The notes under the pieces were generated by a model. The model was not told the origin of the DNA, did not search any database, and saw only the letters and a program-made list of their open reading frames with translations. A program made the position numbers and the translations under genes. 64,000 bases of DNA from Kordia sp. SMS9 (GTDB taxonomy: Bacteria > Bacteroidota > Bacteroidia > Flavobacteriales > Flavobacteriaceae): assembly GCF_003352465.1 (NCBI RefSeq), contig NZ_CP031153.1, positions 1,354,465 to 1,418,464 of the forward strand, written 5' to 3'. Below, piece by piece: positions 34,720-43,939 of the stretch. Numbering within the stretch: position 1 is the stretch's first letter; each line of letters begins with the position of its first letter.

Positions 34720-35879
34720 TTTTTTGATAAATAGAGAGGAATGATTTTTTGATCTTGAGTTGTGATAAAAAGTGTGTCTTGATGCAATAGTTTTGAAATG
34801 TTCAAAAAATAATCACAATGAGAAGTAAAGAGCGCTTTTGGTGCAAATCCGTTAATAGCTTTCAGTGTATCGCCCAGCTGTAACTTTGAATTTGGAACAG
34901 TTCTATTTACAATCCAAAGGGAATCGCTCAGAATGCCAGGAATGAACTTGTGTTCTTTGGAAATTGCTACCTTTTCTAACGGTTGCAGGATGATTTTTTG
35001 GTGATCATAATCCAAATAAATTGTAAAATGTTCCAAAAAATCAGTTCCCAACAACGCTTTATGTAGCGAAGAAAATTGCACTGGAATTTCCGTGTGGAAA
35101 TCGCCCAGTTGCACCTTTAATTTTTTAACGATTAATGTATCGCGATTGCTTCCAAAAATTCCTGAAGTCGATTGATCAAAAAAGAACTCCGACGCTACAT
35201 TTGGAAACTGTGAAACATAGTTCTCAGGAATGACCAATCCGCCATTAAAACCTACATCGAACAGCACATTTTTAATTAGTTTTCCATTCACTTCAATGTC
35301 AATTTTCGGAATCCCAGATCTAAAAGAAGTTCTAAAATCCAACCTGTGATAGCGTGTATTTTCTGGCGGAAACAAAGTATTTTTGGAAGCTGTTAAAAGC
35401 TGTTTTTGAAAATCAATCTTCCAATTTGCCAATTTGATAAGATTGGCACCAATAATGCCATCTGGAGCTACACACGGACTGTACGATTTGGCATCATATT
35501 TTAGTTTTCCTGCGGAAATTCCGTAAAAAACCACATCGTCAAACAAAATAGAATCTACAACGGTAGTTTCAATCGTGCGTCGAATGCCTTGCGCAGTTCC
35601 ATTAGATCGTCTGGATTTTGTGAGCAATTGTAAGTGTTCTGCCAGCGAATATTCTACTTTGCTTTGAAAAGCACCTGTGTCAAAAATAAAGCGATTTTTA
35701 GTAGTTTTTTGCTGCAAATTTGCTTCGACAACCATCAACCCTTTTACATAATCAAACGGAATTTGGTGGGTGTTTTGATCCGCTGAAATTGCTGTGTCCG
35801 ACCGTAATTGTTGATACGCACTGCAACTCACGAATACGAGAATCATCCCGAAAAGGGAATACTTATAAAATGGGTGCAT
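34716..35879 (-). CDS. Retropepsin-like aspartic protease lipoprotein with PDZ domain
   Basis: The 387-residue protein has a lipoprotein signal (FGMILVFVSCSAYQQ, lipid Cys at about 19). It has two aspartic-protease-like halves: FIFDTGAFQSKVEY near 65 and NVLFDVGFNGGLVIP near 203. The first has the DTG triad and the second has DVG. The C-terminal part (about 300-387) has PDZ-like features (VPNSKLQLGDTLKAINGF). It should sit in the periplasm or on the outer membrane. One-chain proteins of this type in Bacteroidota usually carry two retropepsin lobes followed by a PDZ. The substrate is unknown. It ends in ATGA, overlapping the pseudogene. Confidence 0.82.
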   Translation of the reverse strand: MHPFYKYSLFGMILVFVSCSAYQQLRSDTAISADQNTHQIPFDYVKGLMVVEANLQQKTTKNRFIFDTGAFQSKVEYSLAEHLQLLTKSRRSNGTAQGIRRTIETTVVDSILFDDVVFYGISAGKLKYDAKSYSPCVAPDGIIGANLIKLANWKIDFQKQLLTASKNTLFPPENTRYHRLDFRTSFRSGIPKIDIEVNGKLIKNVLFDVGFNGGLVIPENYVSQFPNVASEFFFDQSTSGIFGSNRDTLIVKKLKVQLGDFHTEIPVQFSSLHKALLGTDFLEHFTIYLDYDHQKIILQPLEKVAISKEHKFIPGILSDSLWIVNRTVPNSKLQLGDTLKAINGFAPKALFTSHCDYFLNISKLLHQDTLFITTQDQKIIPLYLSKK

Positions 35880-35892
35880 ACAATGGAGTGTT

Positions 35893-36561
35893 TTATCGTT
35901 GAAATGATTTTTCTACCTTTTTTTGCCAAAAAATCAACAATGGAACTCCAATTAATGAAGGCAGCGCAAATGCCAAAAACGGATTCATCAAGTCGAAACG
36001 TGTCACCATTGTGGATAAAAATGCCGTGAAAGTCGCAATATAGCCGCCCATCATATTCCCAATATGCGCCATATACCAATGATAGGCTTCTTTTGGGCGA
36101 ATGACAAACGGTTTCAAATTGGCATACGAAATTGCCAAACCGCCAATGCCAAAACCTACGGTGAGCAACGCACCGCCTGTGGAAACTATATCGAAAAGGA
36201 AATAATACAATCCCAAGCCTAAAAAGACAGCATTTGCCAAGGTATTTAGGATTCCAGCAAACCAATCGTACCATTTGGGCGATTGTGTTTTGTGTAATTT
36301 TTTCAGTTTCAAACTGCGCACACCGCAAAACACACTGTAATAACTTAGAAACGCGATTAAAAACAGAAAGCGATTCATTTTATACCCTGCAATGACGATT
36401 CCCGTAATAAAAACGGCAGTCATCGCGTAAAAATAGATTTTTCCCGATTGGCGATGCCACATTTTTCCCTTCGCACTAAAAATAGCAATGGCTCCAGAAA
36501 TTAATGAAATCGTGCCGACAAAAATGTGCAAATACAACGTATATTGAATAACTTTTTCCAT
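35893..36561 (-). CDS. DUF2306-like seven-helix membrane protein
   Basis: I set the start at the ATG at 36561 (MEKVIQYTLYLHIFVGTISL). The frame is open 11 codons upstream without a better start. The 222-residue protein has about seven hydrophobic helices. A first pair is linked by SAKGKMWHRQSGKIY, the conserved pattern of the DUF2306 family, and further HIGNMMGG and ATFTAFLS segments follow. Function is unknown. It is 13 bases upstream of the protease gene, so co-transcription is likely. The LytTR gene on the same strand lies 103 bases further up. Confidence 0.72.
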   Translation of the reverse strand: MEKVIQYTLYLHIFVGTISLISGAIAIFSAKGKMWHRQSGKIYFYAMTAVFITGIVIAGYKMNRFLFLIAFLSYYSVFCGVRSLKLKKLHKTQSPKWYDWFAGILNTLANAVFLGLGLYYFLFDIVSTGGALLTVGFGIGGLAISYANLKPFVIRPKEAYHWYMAHIGNMMGGYIATFTAFLSTMVTRFDLMNPFLAFALPSLIGVPLLIFWQKKVEKSFQR

Positions 36562-36664
36562 CTGTTTTATTTTTTTGATGGAACAAATCTGCAAATAAAA
36601 CCTTGGAAATGTCTTTTATATAAAGGCTTTGGTGTATTTGGGACGTATTTGGGAAGAATGGTCT

Positions 36665-37528
36665 TTACAACACTTGAAGATACTCAGAAATTTGACTGGC
36701 TTTGCTGCGCGATACAGGAATTTTAAAGGCAATTCCACGCAAACTCAACTCTAAATTTCGCGCATTTCCTTCAATTTGTACAATGTAATTTCCATTGATA
36801 AGGAAGCGATTGTGACATCTAAAAAAAGTCGTTATTGGCAACTGTGCTTCCAAACTTTTCAGTCGATTTCGGATGAGTTTTTTATGTACGGTTGTATCTA
36901 TCTCATAAAAAACTTCTACATAATTTCCGTCGGATTGCAAGCAGATAATTTCAGAAGCAAATACTTGCAATTCCACCTTTCCGTTTTCGGCTTTGAGTTG
37001 TAATTGTTGGTTTGAAACCGTTTTTGTTTGCAATTTTTGATTTTCCGCTTTTAGCGATTGTGTCAACTGTTGCGCGTAAGTAAATTGTATTTTTTGTTGA
37101 CGATATTGTTCAAATAAGACTAAAATTACTATCGGAAAAAAGCTGATACACAATGAAATAAACGTCGTTTTTGCAAACACTTCCCAAGCAGATTGATTGG
37201 CGCCGTACAAAGTGAAAATCCCTAAAAAAACGCCCAAAATAATCAGCAAAACCACGATGAGAAATAGCAAAATTTCGCGTCCAACAGTCCAACGATCTTC
37301 TTGTGTAAACGTTGGAAATAGCTTTTGGAGCAATTTTACCGTTAAAAAGATAATCATGGAGACAAAAACACCAATACAAAGCGCGTACAGACTTCGTGAT
37401 GTGAGTTCCAATTCTTTAAAATCGAGCGGTGCTAATAACAAAATGATCAAAAAACTCGCTGCGCCAGGAATGACAACGCTGTATGCGTTAAAAATAAATG
37501 GATGTGGTTTTTTTAGAAATTGAAACAT
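36665..37528 (-). CDS. Membrane-anchored LytTR-type DNA-binding regulator
   Basis: The 287-residue protein has four predicted membrane helices in its first 150 residues, a coiled linker (about 155-185) and a LytTR DNA-binding domain at the C-terminus (about 190-285): EIICLQSDGNYVEVFYE, then KKLIRNRLKSLEAQL, FFRCHNRFLIN and GIAFKIPVSRSKASQI. It is the one-component form, without a receiver domain, common in Flavobacteriia. It should bind DNA from the membrane in response to an unknown signal. The adjacent DUF2306 gene is a likely target by position. Confidence 0.87.
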   Translation of the reverse strand: MFQFLKKPHPFIFNAYSVVIPGAASFLIILLLAPLDFKELELTSRSLYALCIGVFVSMIIFLTVKLLQKLFPTFTQEDRWTVGREILLFLIVVLLIILGVFLGIFTLYGANQSAWEVFAKTTFISLCISFFPIVILVLFEQYRQQKIQFTYAQQLTQSLKAENQKLQTKTVSNQQLQLKAENGKVELQVFASEIICLQSDGNYVEVFYEIDTTVHKKLIRNRLKSLEAQLPITTFFRCHNRFLINGNYIVQIEGNARNLELSLRGIAFKIPVSRSKASQISEYLQVL

Positions 37529-37567
37529 GATTCGGTAAAGTTAGAAAATCGAGTGATTTTTTGGAAT

Positions 37568-37618
37568 AAAAAAGAGTTTTGAGTTGAAAACTGTTGCTTC
37601 AAAAAAGCACTCTTTTTT
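37568..37618. terminator. Weak bidirectional hairpin upstream of sprE
   Basis: AAAAAAGAGT (37568-37577) pairs with ACTCTTTTTT (37609-37618) across a 31-base loop. It lies between the divergent LytTR and sprE genes. Its T-run could work for transcription entering from the left, but the long loop makes a terminator role uncertain. Confidence 0.3.
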
Positions 37619-37765
37619 ATTTTCAAGAATTTCTAACGGTGAAAAACCCCAAAAAACGCGAGTTTATCACAGATTTTATCGAATTTTTCAAAAAGAAATG
37701 TATTTTTACCTTTCTGTATACTAAATACTTCAAATTTTAGTTTTACAATTACTAAATAGATCACC

Positions 37766-40291
37766 TTGAAAAAAACACTTTATATATCGGTAACGCTATC
37801 AGTATTAGGCATTTTGCTCTTTAGCTGCTCTACCAGAAAAGATTCATTCATCAACAGAAATTGGCATTCTGTCACCACCAAATACAATGTAATGTTCAAT
37901 GGAAAAGTGGCTCTTGAAGAAGGACGCACTGCTTTGATGAACGCGTACATTGATAATTATTGGGAAATTCTTCCGATAGAACGCATGGAAATTTTGGACG
38001 ATGTAACGCTTCCTGGACAAGGAGGAAAAAACCCAAATTTTAAAAGAGCAGAAGAAAAAGCCGTAAAAGCCATTCAGAAGCATTCGATGGATATCAAAGG
38101 ACGTCAGCGAAATCCGCAAATGGACGAAGCCTATTTATTGTTAGGACAAGCGCGCTATTTTGATCAGCGATTTATTCCTGCATTAGAAGCCTTCAATTAT
38201 ACCATTGGTGAATATCCAGATAGCGATAAAATCAATTTGGCGAAAATTTGGCGCGAAAAAACACATTTGCGTTTGGAAAATGAAGAGTTTGCTATTGCCA
38301 ATTTGAAACGCTTGCTAAAGTTTGAAGAATTGGAAGATCAAGAATATGCAGATGCCAATGCCGTGTTAGGTCAGGCATACATCAACCTCAAACATAAAGA
38401 CAGCGCAGTTCAAGTACTAAAACGTGCGGCGGCGGCTACGGAAATTCGTGAAGAGCAAGGTCGTTTCAATTATATTATTGGACAGTTATTTAATGAATTG
38501 GGCTATAAAGACAGTGCCAATATTGCCTTTGACAAAGTGATTGCTTTAAACAGGAAATCGCCACGTGTGTATATGATCAACGCGAAAATTCAAAAAATAA
38601 AAAATGTTGATTTAGATACGATCAATAAAGAAGAATTTTTAGAAAAGTTAACAGATTTAGCGGAAGATCGTGAAAACCGACCGTTTTTAGATAAAATTTA
38701 CCGTCAATTAGCAGAATATCATCTAGCACAAGATTCGCTAGAATTGGCAGAAGAATATTTCAATAAATCGCTTCGCAAAGTACGAACAGACAAATTTTTA
38801 AAAGCATTGGATTACGAAAGTATTGCTGCGTTACGTTTTGACGAAGCCCTGTATAAAGATGCAGGAAAATATTACGACAGTACCTTGCGTAATTTAGAAA
38901 AGAACACGCGAAAATTTAGACGAATTGAAAAGAAAAGAGCCAATTTGGAAGATGTAATTGCGTATGAAGATGTTGCCAAGGCAAATGACAGTATTTTGCA
39001 ATTGGTCAATTTCTCGGATGAGGAACGCACCGCGTATTTTCAAGAATATATTGACAAATTGAAAGCGGAAGAAGAAGCCGCAAAAGCACTTGAAGAGCAA
39101 AAACAAGCCATTGCTGATAACGAATTTGCTTCTAGTAGAGGAAAAGATAGTAGAGGCGGCGGTAGTGACGAATTTTACTTTTACAATCAAACGACGGTAG
39201 CGTATGGAAAAAACGAATTCCGTAAAAAATGGGGCGATCGTGCCTTGGAAGATAATTGGCGTTTGTCTGATAAAGGTGTCATTGCCAAAACCAGTGCTGA
39301 ATCTGCCGTAACAGAAACGAAAGATACTGGAACAAAAGATATATATTCTGTGGCTTTTTATACTGATAAAATTCCAACCGACGAAAAAATTCTTGACAGC
39401 ATAGGCAAAGAACGCAACTTTGCATATTATCAATTAGGCTTAATTTACAAGGAAAAATTTAAAGAATACGAATTGGCGGCAAACCGTTTGGAGCAATTAT
39501 TACAGAACAATCCTGAAGAAAAACTTGTGCTGCCATCAAAGTACAATTTGTATAAAATTTATGTGCTTTTAGAGCAACCAACAAAAGCCGATCAGTGGAA
39601 AAACGACATTCTAACGAATCACGGCAGTACGCGTTATGCGCAAATTCTTCGCAATCCGCAAGATGTCATCGCGTCTGATGAAAACAGTCCTGAAAGTTTG
39701 TATGCCAAAACCTATAAAAAGTTTACCACACAAGATTTTGAAGCCGCATTGAATGATGCCGAAACATACATCCGACAATTTACAGGCGAACCGATAGTGC
39801 CTAAATTTGAAATGCTCAAAGCAATCATTACAGCTCGATTAGATGGTTTTAACGCCTATAAAGATGCGTTGAATTATGTAGCACTGAACTATCCGAATGA
39901 CGATGAAGGAAAACGCGCGCAGGAAATTTTAAAATCTTCTTTGCCAAAAATAGCCAACAAAGCGGTAGTAAATGATGACAAATCTACCAGTTTTAAAATC
40001 ATTTATGCATTTCAAAAAAATGACACAGAAGCGATGGAAGCGTTGGAAAAAACCATCAATCAAATGATTGAAGATAAAGGATACAATTCGCTTTCAATTT
40101 CGCGTGATGTATACGATAGAAGCCAACAATTTGTAGTGGTTCATGGGTTTAAAACCAAATTAGCGGCCATTACCGTAGAAGATTTATTGGAAACAGAAGA
40201 ATTGTATTTAGTAGAAAAGGAAAACACAATTGTATCTGCGGAAAACTATCAAACCATTCAAATTCATAAAAACATAGAAGAAATCAAATAA
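37766..40291 (+). CDS. sprE: SprE/PorW-like T9SS-associated TPR lipoprotein
   Basis: The 841-residue protein starts at TTG (37766) with a lipoprotein signal (LSVLGILLFSCSTRKDS, lipid Cys at about 21). The motif NRNWHSVTTKYNVMFNG, then LEEGRTAL and LPIERMEIL is characteristic of SprE/PorW. Long TPR-like helical arrays follow, with an EEAAKALEEQKQ coiled region near 430 and a RDVYDRSQQFVVVHGF end. In Flavobacterium johnsoniae SprE is required for T9SS secretion and gliding. It should lie on the periplasmic face of the outer membrane. The gene leads into a bactofilin gene and the atp genes, an arrangement conserved in related genomes as far as I recall. Confidence 0.88.
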   Translation: MKKTLYISVTLSVLGILLFSCSTRKDSFINRNWHSVTTKYNVMFNGKVALEEGRTALMNAYIDNYWEILPIERMEILDDVTLPGQGGKNPNFKRAEEKAVKAIQKHSMDIKGRQRNPQMDEAYLLLGQARYFDQRFIPALEAFNYTIGEYPDSDKINLAKIWREKTHLRLENEEFAIANLKRLLKFEELEDQEYADANAVLGQAYINLKHKDSAVQVLKRAAAATEIREEQGRFNYIIGQLFNELGYKDSANIAFDKVIALNRKSPRVYMINAKIQKIKNVDLDTINKEEFLEKLTDLAEDRENRPFLDKIYRQLAEYHLAQDSLELAEEYFNKSLRKVRTDKFLKALDYESIAALRFDEALYKDAGKYYDSTLRNLEKNTRKFRRIEKKRANLEDVIAYEDVAKANDSILQLVNFSDEERTAYFQEYIDKLKAEEEAAKALEEQKQAIADNEFASSRGKDSRGGGSDEFYFYNQTTVAYGKNEFRKKWGDRALEDNWRLSDKGVIAKTSAESAVTETKDTGTKDIYSVAFYTDKIPTDEKILDSIGKERNFAYYQLGLIYKEKFKEYELAANRLEQLLQNNPEEKLVLPSKYNLYKIYVLLEQPTKADQWKNDILTNHGSTRYAQILRNPQDVIASDENSPESLYAKTYKKFTTQDFEAALNDAETYIRQFTGEPIVPKFEMLKAIITARLDGFNAYKDALNYVALNYPNDDEGKRAQEILKSSLPKIANKAVVNDDKSTSFKIIYAFQKNDTEAMEALEKTINQMIEDKGYNSLSISRDVYDRSQQFVVVHGFKTKLAAITVEDLLETEELYLVEKENTIVSAENYQTIQIHKNIEEIK

Positions 40292-40333
40292 TACCCCAAA
40301 TTAGAACAAATTAATCTCTCAAAACGAATAGCC

Positions 40334-40744
40334 ATGTTTTCAGAATCAAAAAAAGGTCGCAACAACGAAACTACGCGTGGACAATCAAATCGAATAGGAA
40401 AATCAACAAGTATCAAAGGTGAAGTTGTTTCGCAAGCTGACTTTCGCATTGATGGTAAGTTGGATGGTAGTGTAGAAACTACGGGAAAAATTGTTATTGG
40501 TCAAAGTGGTGTCATTACAGGAAAAGTTATCTGTGCCAATGCAGATGTTGAAGGACGTTTTCAAGGCGAATTGGTGGTAACGAATTTGTTGACGTTAAAA
40601 AGTTCGGCAATCATTGAAGGCGATGTGACTGTAAGTAAATTATCTATAGAACCAGGCGCTACGTTTAATGCTACCTGTACGATGAAAACAGGAATCAAGG
40701 AACTCAAAACAAGTGAAGGAAAAAAAGCCGATAAAACCGCTTAA
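40334..40744 (+). CDS. Bactofilin (polymer-forming cytoskeletal protein)
   Basis: The 136-residue protein has a short disordered N-terminus (MFSESKKGRNNETTRGQSNR), then the bactofilin beta-helix with its repeated hydrophobic-Gly pattern: TSIKGEVVSQADFRIDGKLDG, GKIVIGQSGVITGKVICANA, EGRFQGELVV. It should polymerise into filaments at the inner membrane. The last 32 bases of the gene overlap the start of the AtpZ gene in another frame. It lies 42 bases after sprE. Confidence 0.9.
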   Translation: MFSESKKGRNNETTRGQSNRIGKSTSIKGEVVSQADFRIDGKLDGSVETTGKIVIGQSGVITGKVICANADVEGRFQGELVVTNLLTLKSSAIIEGDVTVSKLSIEPGATFNATCTMKTGIKELKTSEGKKADKTA

Positions 40745-40937
40745 CAGCTATGTAAAATTTACAGGAATAGCATTTCAAATGGCAGTTGTCATTGGACTTG
40801 GTGTTTACCTGGGAATTTGGCTTGATGAAAAATACCCTAATAAACACCAACTTTTTACAGTTATATGTTCTTTCGTATTTGTAAGTTTGTCCATGTGGCA
40901 AGTCATACGACAACTCAAAAAATTCAATAAAGACTAA
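40713..40937 (+). CDS. atpZ: AtpZ/AtpI-like ATP synthase assembly protein
   Basis: The 74-residue protein starts at GTG (40713), 32 bases before the end of the bactofilin gene. It has two membrane helices, with the family signature GIAFQMAVVIGLGVYLGIWLD in the first and a YPNKHQLFTVICSFVFVS second helix, followed by a basic tail (RQLKKFNK). AtpZ/AtpI proteins assist assembly of the c-ring and stator and may act in Mg2+ supply. Its place two genes before atpB is standard for this class. Confidence 0.88.
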   Translation: MKEKKPIKPLNSYVKFTGIAFQMAVVIGLGVYLGIWLDEKYPNKHQLFTVICSFVFVSLSMWQVIRQLKKFNKD

Positions 40938-40942
40938 AAAGA

Positions 40943-41329
40943 GTGAAACAAAACGTACTCAAATTCCTTACACATTTTTCTATTTTTACAATTTCGCTTT
41001 TCGCGATACATCAAGTATTGCATTCATGGGTACTTACAGAAATGGCATTCTTTTACAATCCTTGGAGCATTCACCTCTTTCTCTTTCTAATTACTTTTCT
41101 CTTGTATGTCGGAGTAGCCTATATAAAAACCATTTTTAAGGACAAAGCCGCGTTGGTATTTTTAGGTGGAAGTTTTTTAAAAATGCTCGCTGCAATTCTA
41201 TTTTTAGTGCCTTATTTTAAAAACAGAGACTACTTCAATATTGAAAATATTTTGGCATTTTTTATACCTTATTTTCTATACTTAGCCTTTGAAGCCTTCT
41301 ATGTGCTAAAGCTCATAAACCAAAAATAA
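40943..41329 (+). CDS. DUF6168-like four-helix membrane protein
   Basis: The 128-residue protein starts at GTG (40943), 5 bases after the atpZ stop. It has four hydrophobic helices (about 8-25, 40-60, 68-88, 102-125) and looks like the AtpI-related DUF6168 family seen before atpB in Flavobacteriia. The exact role is unknown. A role in ATP synthase assembly is inferred from conserved position. No catalytic residues are seen. Confidence 0.72.
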   Translation: MKQNVLKFLTHFSIFTISLFAIHQVLHSWVLTEMAFFYNPWSIHLFLFLITFLLYVGVAYIKTIFKDKAALVFLGGSFLKMLAAILFLVPYFKNRDYFNIENILAFFIPYFLYLAFEAFYVLKLINQK

Positions 41330-41393
41330 AGGACTCCTAAACAAACTTTGAAAAAAACTTTTATTTGAATCGAAAAAAAAATAGTTATTAACG

Positions 41394-41422
41394 TTGTATT
41401 GTTAATTAAAAACTTACCTTTG
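41394..41422 (+). promoter_or_regulatory. Promoter of the atpBEFHAG operon
   Basis: TTG (41394-41396), an 18-base spacer and TACCTTTG (41415-41422) form a very good Bacteroidota -33/-7 pair, 44 bases before atpB. Confidence 0.7.
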
Positions 41423-41466
41423 CACCGAAATTTAGGAACCATATATTTATATACAATACAATAAAT

Positions 41467-42534
41467 ATGATAGCTAAAAAATCTATCAAGAATCTAATTC
41501 TAGCAGTGCTTTTTGCATTACCACTATTCGCAACGGCAAGTGGAAGTACAAAAGAAGGAGAAGAAAAAGAATTTAATGTAGTAGAAATGATCATGCACCA
41601 TATTGCTGATTCGCACGAATGGCACTTATGGGGAGAAGGTGATAATTCAGTATCTATTCCACTACCTGTAATTTTATATACGGACAATGGTTTGGTAACT
41701 TTCATGTCTAACGAATTTCATCATGATGATTCTGGTCATCATATTGTGACAAAAAACGGAATGAATTTCGTGAGAAATCACGGGAAAATTTACCAATTAA
41801 ATACTGGTGAAACTTCTGTAAAAATGGATGCTGAAAAGCATATCACAAATGGAGTAAAGCCACTAGATTTCTCTATCACAAAAAATGTAGCGTCAATGTT
41901 TGTATCAATCTTCTTGATATTATTCATATTTACAAGAATCGCTAGATCATACAAAACATCAAAAGTTCCAACAGGATTTGCAGGATTAATGGAGCCGCTC
42001 ATTCTTTTCGTAAGAGACGACATCGCAAAATCATTAATCAATGAAAAAAAGTACATGAAATATGTACCGTACTTATTAACGTTGTTCTTCTTTATTTGGG
42101 TAAACAACTTATTAGGTTTAGTGCCAACAGGAGCAAACCTTACAGGGAATATTGCTACTACAATGGTATTAGCCGTATTAACGCTATTAATTGTAAACTT
42201 TAGTGGTAATGCACATTACTGGAAACACATCTTTTGGATGCCAGGCGTACCAGCACCCATGAAGTTAATTTTAGCACCTATTGAATTTATAGGAATCTTT
42301 ACAAAGCCGTTCGCATTAATGATTCGTTTATTTGCAAACATTACCGCAGGACACATTATCATTTTAAGTTTAGTATCATTAATATTTATCTTCCAATGGG
42401 CAGGAACACCTTCTATGCTATTGGCCATCTTTATTATGATATTAGAATTTGTGGTAGCATTTGTACAAGCATACATATTTACCTTCTTAACAGCATTATT
42501 CATCGGAATGGCTGTAGAAGAAGCACATCACTAG
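41467..42534 (+). CDS. atpB: ATP synthase F0 subunit a
   Basis: The 355-residue protein is longer than the classic 270-residue subunit a because of a signal peptide and a periplasmic His-rich N-terminus (HHIADSHEWHLWGEG and FHHDDSGHHIV). This extension is typical of Bacteroidota. The C-terminal membrane part has LEPIEF-like IEFIGIFTKPFALMIRLFANITAGH, in which the essential Arg faces the c-ring, and a final AYIFTFLTALFIGMAVEEAHH. It forms the proton half-channels with the c-ring. It is the first gene of the operon and follows the promoter at 41394-41422. Confidence 0.96.
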   Translation: MIAKKSIKNLILAVLFALPLFATASGSTKEGEEKEFNVVEMIMHHIADSHEWHLWGEGDNSVSIPLPVILYTDNGLVTFMSNEFHHDDSGHHIVTKNGMNFVRNHGKIYQLNTGETSVKMDAEKHITNGVKPLDFSITKNVASMFVSIFLILFIFTRIARSYKTSKVPTGFAGLMEPLILFVRDDIAKSLINEKKYMKYVPYLLTLFFFIWVNNLLGLVPTGANLTGNIATTMVLAVLTLLIVNFSGNAHYWKHIFWMPGVPAPMKLILAPIEFIGIFTKPFALMIRLFANITAGHIIILSLVSLIFIFQWAGTPSMLLAIFIMILEFVVAFVQAYIFTFLTALFIGMAVEEAHH

Positions 42535-42565
42535 AATTAGAGAAACAAAAGAAATAAAGAATTAA

Positions 42566-42793
<228 letters not shown>

Positions 42794-42882
42794 TCTAACT
42801 AAAAATATAACTCTTGTAGTACGGTTGGTATTACAAGAGTTATTACTATTTAAAATTTAAAAAAAGATAAATAATAAATACT

Positions 42883-43377
42883 ATGGATTTAATTACACCT
42901 GCAATTGGATTGGTATTTTGGGTAGCAATTGCTTTCTTAGCATTAGTAGTAATTCTAAGAACAGCGGCTTGGAAGCCAATCTTAGGCGCTGTAAAAGATA
43001 GAGAAGACTCTATCAAAAACGCTTTAGAAGCAGCAGAAAATGCAAGAAAAGAAATGCAAAATTTGCACGCTGATAACGAAAAGCTATTAAAAGAAGCTCG
43101 TGCAGAAAGAGAAGCGATGTTGAAAGACGCCCGTGAGATCAAAGACAAAATGATCGCTGATGCGAAAGGAGAAGCACAAGTGCAAGCAAACAAAATGATT
43201 GCACAAGCGCAAGAAAGTATCCGTAGCGAAAAACAAGCCGCATTAGCAGAATTGAAAAACCAAGTAGCCAACATTTCTGTGGAAATCGCAGAAAAAGTGG
43301 TGCGAGGCGAATTAGCAGATAAAAAGAAGCAATTATCTTTAGTAGATAAAATGCTTGGAGACGTTACATTAAATTAA
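42883..43377 (+). CDS. atpF: ATP synthase F0 subunit b
   Basis: The 164-residue protein has an N-terminal membrane helix (GLVFWVAIAFLALVVIL) followed by the conserved AWKPILGAVKDRED region and a long charged right-handed coiled-coil with many Ala and Lys/Glu residues. It forms the peripheral stator that links subunit a to F1. It ends 13 bases before atpH. Confidence 0.95.
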   Translation: MDLITPAIGLVFWVAIAFLALVVILRTAAWKPILGAVKDREDSIKNALEAAENARKEMQNLHADNEKLLKEARAEREAMLKDAREIKDKMIADAKGEAQVQANKMIAQAQESIRSEKQAALAELKNQVANISVEIAEKVVRGELADKKKQLSLVDKMLGDVTLN

Positions 43378-43390
43378 TAACAACACTATC

Positions 43391-43927
43391 ATGGCAGGAT
43401 CTAGAGCAGCAATACGCTATGCAAAAGCAGTTTTGGCATTGGCACAAGATCAAAAGGCAGGAGAAACGGTAGCAACTGATATGGACAGCATCGTAAAAAC
43501 AGCTGCAAACAGCAAAGACTTACGAATGATGTTAAAAAGTCCGATTGTAAATCTGGAGGATAAAAAAGCTGCGTTACATGAAATTTTTGCAAAAGTTCAT
43601 ACGATCTCTGAAGGACTAATCGATGTTCTTATTGCAAATAAGCGTGTTGATTTATTAGAAGATGTAGCAACACAATATGGAATCTTACACGATGCGTTAC
43701 AAGGAAAAGAAAAAGCAGTCGTTACCACTGCAGTTCCGCTAACAGACGCGTTAAGAGAAAAGGTATTACAAAAAGTAAAAGACCTTACAGGAAACCAAGT
43801 AACAATAGAAAACAAAATCGACGAAAGTATTATCGGTGGATTTATTTTACGTGTGGGCGATTTGCAATACAATGCAAGCATCGCAAACCAGTTAAATACA
43901 CTCAAACGAACTTTCTCTCAAAATTAA
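43391..43927 (+). CDS. atpH: ATP synthase F1 subunit delta
   Basis: The 178-residue protein has the OSCP/delta fold. The N-terminal helical domain starts AAIRYAKAVLALAQDQ. The C-terminal domain has the typical KVKDLTGNQVTIENKIDESIIGGFILRVGD and ends LNTLKRTFSQ. It joins the stator b subunits to the top of the alpha3beta3 head. It sits 12 bases before atpA. Confidence 0.95.
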   Translation: MAGSRAAIRYAKAVLALAQDQKAGETVATDMDSIVKTAANSKDLRMMLKSPIVNLEDKKAALHEIFAKVHTISEGLIDVLIANKRVDLLEDVATQYGILHDALQGKEKAVVTTAVPLTDALREKVLQKVKDLTGNQVTIENKIDESIIGGFILRVGDLQYNASIANQLNTLKRTFSQN

Positions 43928-43939
43928 ATACTAAATAAA

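Noticed and set aside
38894..39433. 179-codon minus-strand ORF inside sprE
   Set aside because: It is the antisense shadow of a well-supported TPR gene. It is rich in Phe and Ile, as expected from the reverse of Lys/Glu-rich helices.
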